From positions 248,001 through 312,000 of the forward strand of contig NZ_JACHYC010000006.1 of assembly GCF_014192575.1 (NCBI RefSeq): a DNA stretch of 64,000 bases, read 5' to 3'. The DNA is from Variovorax sp. Sphag1AA. Its GTDB lineage: Bacteria; Pseudomonadota; Gammaproteobacteria; Burkholderiales; Burkholderiaceae_C. The position numbers and the translations under genes were made by a program. Shown piece by piece: positions 61,074 through 64,000 of this stretch. The notes below the pieces were generated by a model that worked only from the letters and a program-made list of their open reading frames with translations, ran no database searches and had not been told where the DNA came from. Position 1 is the stretch's first letter; every line of letters begins with the position of its first letter.

Positions 61074-64000
61074 ATGAATCGAGTCCATCGCATCGTTTTC
61101 AACCGCGCCAAAGGCGTTTGCCAAGCCGTTTCGGAGGTCGCTACGGCGGCTCGTGGGGGAATCGGAGGAACATCCAGCGCAGCCATTGAGCTGCCGCGGA
61201 TGTCGGTGCTTGCTTCCGCGTGTGTGCTGGCCTTTGCTGCTATGGCGGGCGGAAGTGCGTGGGCGGCTGGCGGCAACGGAGGCACAGGTACGACGAGTGC
61301 CGCCGCAGGAACCGGCGGCACCACCGCACAAGGTGGCGACGGCTCGGCGGCCTCGGGAATCGGTAGCGGCGGCGGTGGCGGTGGCGTCATGAGCAGCGGC
61401 GCCGGTGCGAATGGCGGTGCGGGCGCGAGCGGCGGCCTGGGAACCGCCGCCGGCGGAACCGGCGGCGCGGTCACGACGACCTACACCACCGGCAACAGGA
61501 CCGTGAACACGGTGACCACGGGCCAGAGCGGCGGTGCCGGGACGGACTCGCGGACTTCCGGAAACACACGGGTCGATGGCGGCGCGGGCGGCGGTGGTGG
61601 TGGCGGGGCGGGCGTCGTTTCCACAACCACCGGCACGTTGACGATCAGCAGCACGCTGTCGGGTGGCAGCGGCGGCGCCGGTGGCGCGGCCGGCGCGCGC
61701 AAGGCGGGCGCCTATGGCCGTGGGGGCGGCGGCGGCGGTGGCCAGGGTGGTACCGGCTTGCTTTCGGCCAGCGGTGGCAGCGTGACCGTCAGCGGGACGG
61801 TCAGGGGCGGCAGCGGCGGCGCGGGCGGCAGCGCGACGAGCGGCAACGGCGGATCCGGCGGCGCGGGTGGCACGGGTATCGAAATCGCGGGCGCGCGCAC
61901 GCTGACCAACACGGGGACGATCCAGGGCGGCGCCGGCGGAGCCGCCGGCGCGTCGAGCCAGGGCGGAAGCGCGGGCCAGGCCGGCGCTGGCGGCGTGGCC
62001 ATCAAGGCCAGCGGCGGCGTGACCGTCATCAACAGCGGGACCATTTCCGGCGGGCTCGACGGATCCGGCGGCAATCGTGCCGATGCGATCCAGTTCTCCG
62101 GCAGCGGGAACACGCTCGAACTTCAGTCGGGTTCGACCATCACCGGCAATGTCGTGGCGACTTCGGGCGGCACGGACCGTCTCGTCCTGGGAGGCTCGAC
62201 GAGCAGCACATTCAACGTCGGCAACATCGGCCCGGCGGCGCAGTACCGCAACTTCGCGAGTTTCGCCAAGACGGGCACCAGCACCTGGACGCTGAGCGGC
62301 ACCACGACCGCGGTCACGCCCTGGACGGTCCAGGCCGGCACGTTGGCCATCGGCGCGGACGCCGCCCTGGGTGCGACCTCCGGCGTGTTGACGCTGGATG
62401 GCGGCGCGCTCAACACCACGGCCACCTTTACCTCGACCCGGGCGGTGACGCTTGGCGCCGCAGGCGGGACGGTCAACACGAACAACGCAACCACCCTGAC
62501 GCTCGGCGGAACGGTGTCGGGCACCGGAAGCCTGACCAAGCAGGGCACCGGCACGCTGGTGCTCACCGGCACCGACAACTACGCAGGTGGCACCACCATT
62601 TCGGCCGGCACGCTGCAGATCGGCAGCGGCGGCACCAGTGGCGCGATCACGGGCAATGTCACCGACAACGGCGTGCTGGCCTTCAACCGCTCCGACGCGA
62701 CTACCTTCGCCGGCACCATCTCGGGCAGCGGTTCCGTGCAGCAGACCGGAACCGGCCGCACGACGCTGAGCGGCACCAACAGTTATTCGGGCGGCACCTC
62801 GGTCACGGCGGGCACCCTGTCCGTCGCGGCGGATGGCGCACTCGGCAACACCACCGGCGGCGTGACGCTGAACGGTGGCACGCTCAACACGTCGGCCACT
62901 TTCACTTCAGCCCGCGCGGTGACCCTCGGCGCTTCGGGCGGCACGATCGACACCGACAGCGCGACCACGCTGACCCTCAGCGGCGTCGTGTCCTCGACTG
63001 GCCGGTTGACCAAGCAAGGCAACGGCACGTTGGTCCTTAGCGGTACCAACACCTACAGCGGCGGCACATCGATCAATGCAGGCGTGTTGTCGGTCGGCAG
63101 CAATACAAATCTCGGCAACACCACCGGCGGCGTGACGCTGAATGGCGGCACGCTCAATACCACAGCCCCTATCACTTCGGCCCGCGCGGTGACCCTCGGC
63201 GCCTCGGGTGGCACGATCGACACCAACACCGCGACCACGCTGACGCTCAGCGGCGTAGTGTCTGGCGGCGGACGCCTGACCAAGCAGGGCGCCGGCACGT
63301 TGGTGCTCACCGGTACGGACACCTACACCGGCGGCACCACCATCTCCGCAGGCACCTTGCAGCTCGGCGCGGGCGGCACCACGGGTTCCATCGTCGGTGA
63401 TGTCTCCAACTCGGGCGCGCTCGTCTTCAATCGTTCCAACGCGGTCACCTACGCGGGCGTCGTGTCCGGCACCGGCAGCGTGACCAAGCAAGGCGCGAAC
63501 ACGCTGACCCTCACCGGCAACAACAATTACACCGGCGGCACGACCATCTCGGGCGGCACGCTGCAGGTTGGCAGCGGCAGCGGCAGCACCAGCGGCGCGA
63601 TCACGGGCAACGTCACCGACAACGGCGCGCTCGTGTTCAACCGTTCGGACAGCTCGACTTTCACCGGAGACATCAGCGGCACGGGCTCGGTGACCAAGCA
63701 AGGTACCGGCACCCTGGTGCTGACCGGCAACACCAGCCACACCGGCGGCACCACCGTTTCCGCCGGCACGCTCCAGATCGGCAACGGCGGCATCAGCGGC
63801 GCGGTCGCGGGCAACATCACCGACAACGGCATCGTGGCCTTTGATCGTGCCGATCCGACGACCTTCGCGGGGACCATCTCCGGCAGCGGGTCGGTGCAGC
63901 AGATCGGGACCGGCCGCACGACGCTGACGGGCACCAACACCTACTCGAGCGGCACCACGATCACCGCCGGCACGCTGTCCGTCTCAGCCGATGCAAACCT
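61074..64000 (+). CDS. Type V autotransporter, N-terminal part (runs off the window)
   Basis: The frame is open from ATG 61074 to the right edge, about 975 codons. Residues 1-28 form an extended signal peptide region (MNRVHRIVFNRAKGVCQAVS), and the hydrophobic core ends at SAWA near residue 64. Residues about 65-330 are Gly/Ala/Ser-rich. From about residue 400 there are autotransporter-associated beta-strand repeats (for example GTLVLTGTDNYAGGTTISAG). The C-terminal barrel is beyond the window. A surface adhesin or passenger is likely. The Gly-rich part reads as open minus-strand frames that are shadows. Confidence 0.88.
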   Translation, partial: MNRVHRIVFNRAKGVCQAVSEVATAARGGIGGTSSAAIELPRMSVLASACVLAFAAMAGGSAWAAGGNGGTGTTSAAAGTGGTTAQGGDGSAASGIGSGGGGGGVMSSGAGANGGAGASGGLGTAAGGTGGAVTTTYTTGNRTVNTVTTGQSGGAGTDSRTSGNTRVDGGAGGGGGGGAGVVSTTTGTLTISSTLSGGSGGAGGAAGARKAGAYGRGGGGGGGQGGTGLLSASGGSVTVSGTVRGGSGGAGGSATSGNGGSGGAGGTGIEIAGARTLTNTGTIQGGAGGAAGASSQGGSAGQAGAGGVAIKASGGVTVINSGTISGGLDGSGGNRADAIQFSGSGNTLELQSGSTITGNVVATSGGTDRLVLGGSTSSTFNVGNIGPAAQYRNFASFAKTGTSTWTLSGTTTAVTPWTVQAGTLAIGADAALGATSGVLTLDGGALNTTATFTSTRAVTLGAAGGTVNTNNATTLTLGGTVSGTGSLTKQGTGTLVLTGTDNYAGGTTISAGTLQIGSGGTSGAITGNVTDNGVLAFNRSDATTFAGTISGSGSVQQTGTGRTTLSGTNSYSGGTSVTAGTLSVAADGALGNTTGGVTLNGGTLNTSATFTSARAVTLGASGGTIDTDSATTLTLSGVVSSTGRLTKQGNGTLVLSGTNTYSGGTSINAGVLSVGSNTNLGNTTGGVTLNGGTLNTTAPITSARAVTLGASGGTIDTNTATTLTLSGVVSGGGRLTKQGAGTLVLTGTDTYTGGTTISAGTLQLGAGGTTGSIVGDVSNSGALVFNRSNAVTYAGVVSGTGSVTKQGANTLTLTGNNNYTGGTTISGGTLQVGSGSGSTSGAITGNVTDNGALVFNRSDSSTFTGDISGTGSVTKQGTGTLVLTGNTSHTGGTTVSAGTLQIGNGGISGAVAGNITDNGIVAFDRADPTTFAGTISGSGSVQQIGTGRTTLTGTNTYSSGTTITAGTLSVSADAN
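62280..63990 (+). repeat. Eight autotransporter beta-strand repeats with two spacer classes
   Basis: Repeats of the TLxLTGTxxYxGGTTIxAG type begin near 62280 (degenerate), 62551, 62757, 63022, 63294, 63498, 63709 and 63913. Intervals fall into two classes, about 204-211 and about 265-272 bases. Short spacers read GAITGNVTDNG...FNRSD, long ones LGNTTGGVTLNGGTLNT...TSARAVTLG. Starting with the first interval, the order is long, short, long, long, short, short, short, and the last repeat (63913) runs into the beginning of a long spacer. The next repeat lies outside the window. Confidence 0.8.

Noticed and set aside
62551..63990. CRISPR-like regular repeats
   Set aside because: The repeats are long, imperfect and in frame, and translate to autotransporter beta-strand repeats. 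There are no short identical repeats with unique spacers.
61010..64000. Several Pro/Val/Ala-rich minus-strand frames in the autotransporter region
   Set aside because: They are complements of Gly/Thr repeats of the open plus-strand gene. They lack ribosome sites and families.

Overview
The window is a 64 kb chromosomal segment with high GC and dense coding. It comes from a betaproteobacterium of the order Burkholderiales, most likely a Variovorax-like member of the Comamonadaceae. That placement is an inference from gene content and order: metX-metW, amgK divergent from lptD-surA-rsmA, a tkt-gap pair, a Bug-type solute receptor next to a CaiB-type CoA-transferase, and a Mo-dependent CO dehydrogenase with an RcoM-like sensor. 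No rRNA, tRNA, insertion sequence, prophage or CRISPR array was seen.

Layout. 0-8.5 kb: end of metX, metW, a YigZ protein, a bactofilin, a DUF72 protein, two M20 peptidases, a lipase-like hydrolase, an MFS carrier and a YidB protein. 8.5-15 kb: rsmE-amgK on the minus strand, divergent from lptD-surA-rsmA, an outer-membrane biogenesis block. 15-18.7 kb: a secreted barnase-type RNase with its barstar inhibitor, and maeB. 18.9-24.8 kb: a five-gene plus-strand cluster of an SPFH/SHOCT protein, a two-module zinc-ribbon/DUF4178 membrane protein, a DUF350 protein, a multi-pass membrane spermidine synthase and a Tat/lipoprotein-type flavin oxidoreductase. 24.8-32.8 kb: pepP, a polyglycine lipoprotein, murU-speD, tkt and gap. 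32.8-34.6 kb: two small enzymes, a TetR regulator with twin operator-like palindromes, and a Cys-rich small protein.

34.7-43.8 kb is a complete aerobic CO dehydrogenase locus: an RcoM-like PAS-LytTR regulator with all three haem-ligand residues, three direct repeats at 20-21 bp spacing ahead of coxM, coxM-coxS-coxL (CoxL carries the form I AYRCSFR loop), coxG, coxD, coxE, an unlisted 30-codon ORF coupled to both neighbours, an XdhC/CoxF protein with a Cys-rich tail, and a MocA-like cytidylyltransferase. These genes cover sensing, structure, membrane anchoring, active-site S/Cu maturation and cofactor supply.

43.8-61 kb is ordinary accessory metabolism: a lipoprotein, an FHA protein, an NTF2-FMO fusion, a LysR-Bug-CaiB-AcuI group, a 1445-residue Lhr-type helicase, an aldo/keto reductase, a bile-acid-symporter-like carrier with a divergent LysR, pirin and a SlyD-like isomerase. 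From 61,074 to the right edge is an open, unfinished type V autotransporter with an ESPR signal peptide, a Gly-rich passenger and eight autotransporter beta-strand repeats separated by two alternating spacer types.

The least understood system here is the SPFH-DUF4178-DUF350-spermidine synthase-flavoprotein cluster. The best-supported mechanistic story is the RcoM-like control of the CO dehydrogenase operon. All functional calls come from reading motifs by eye; no database search was run.
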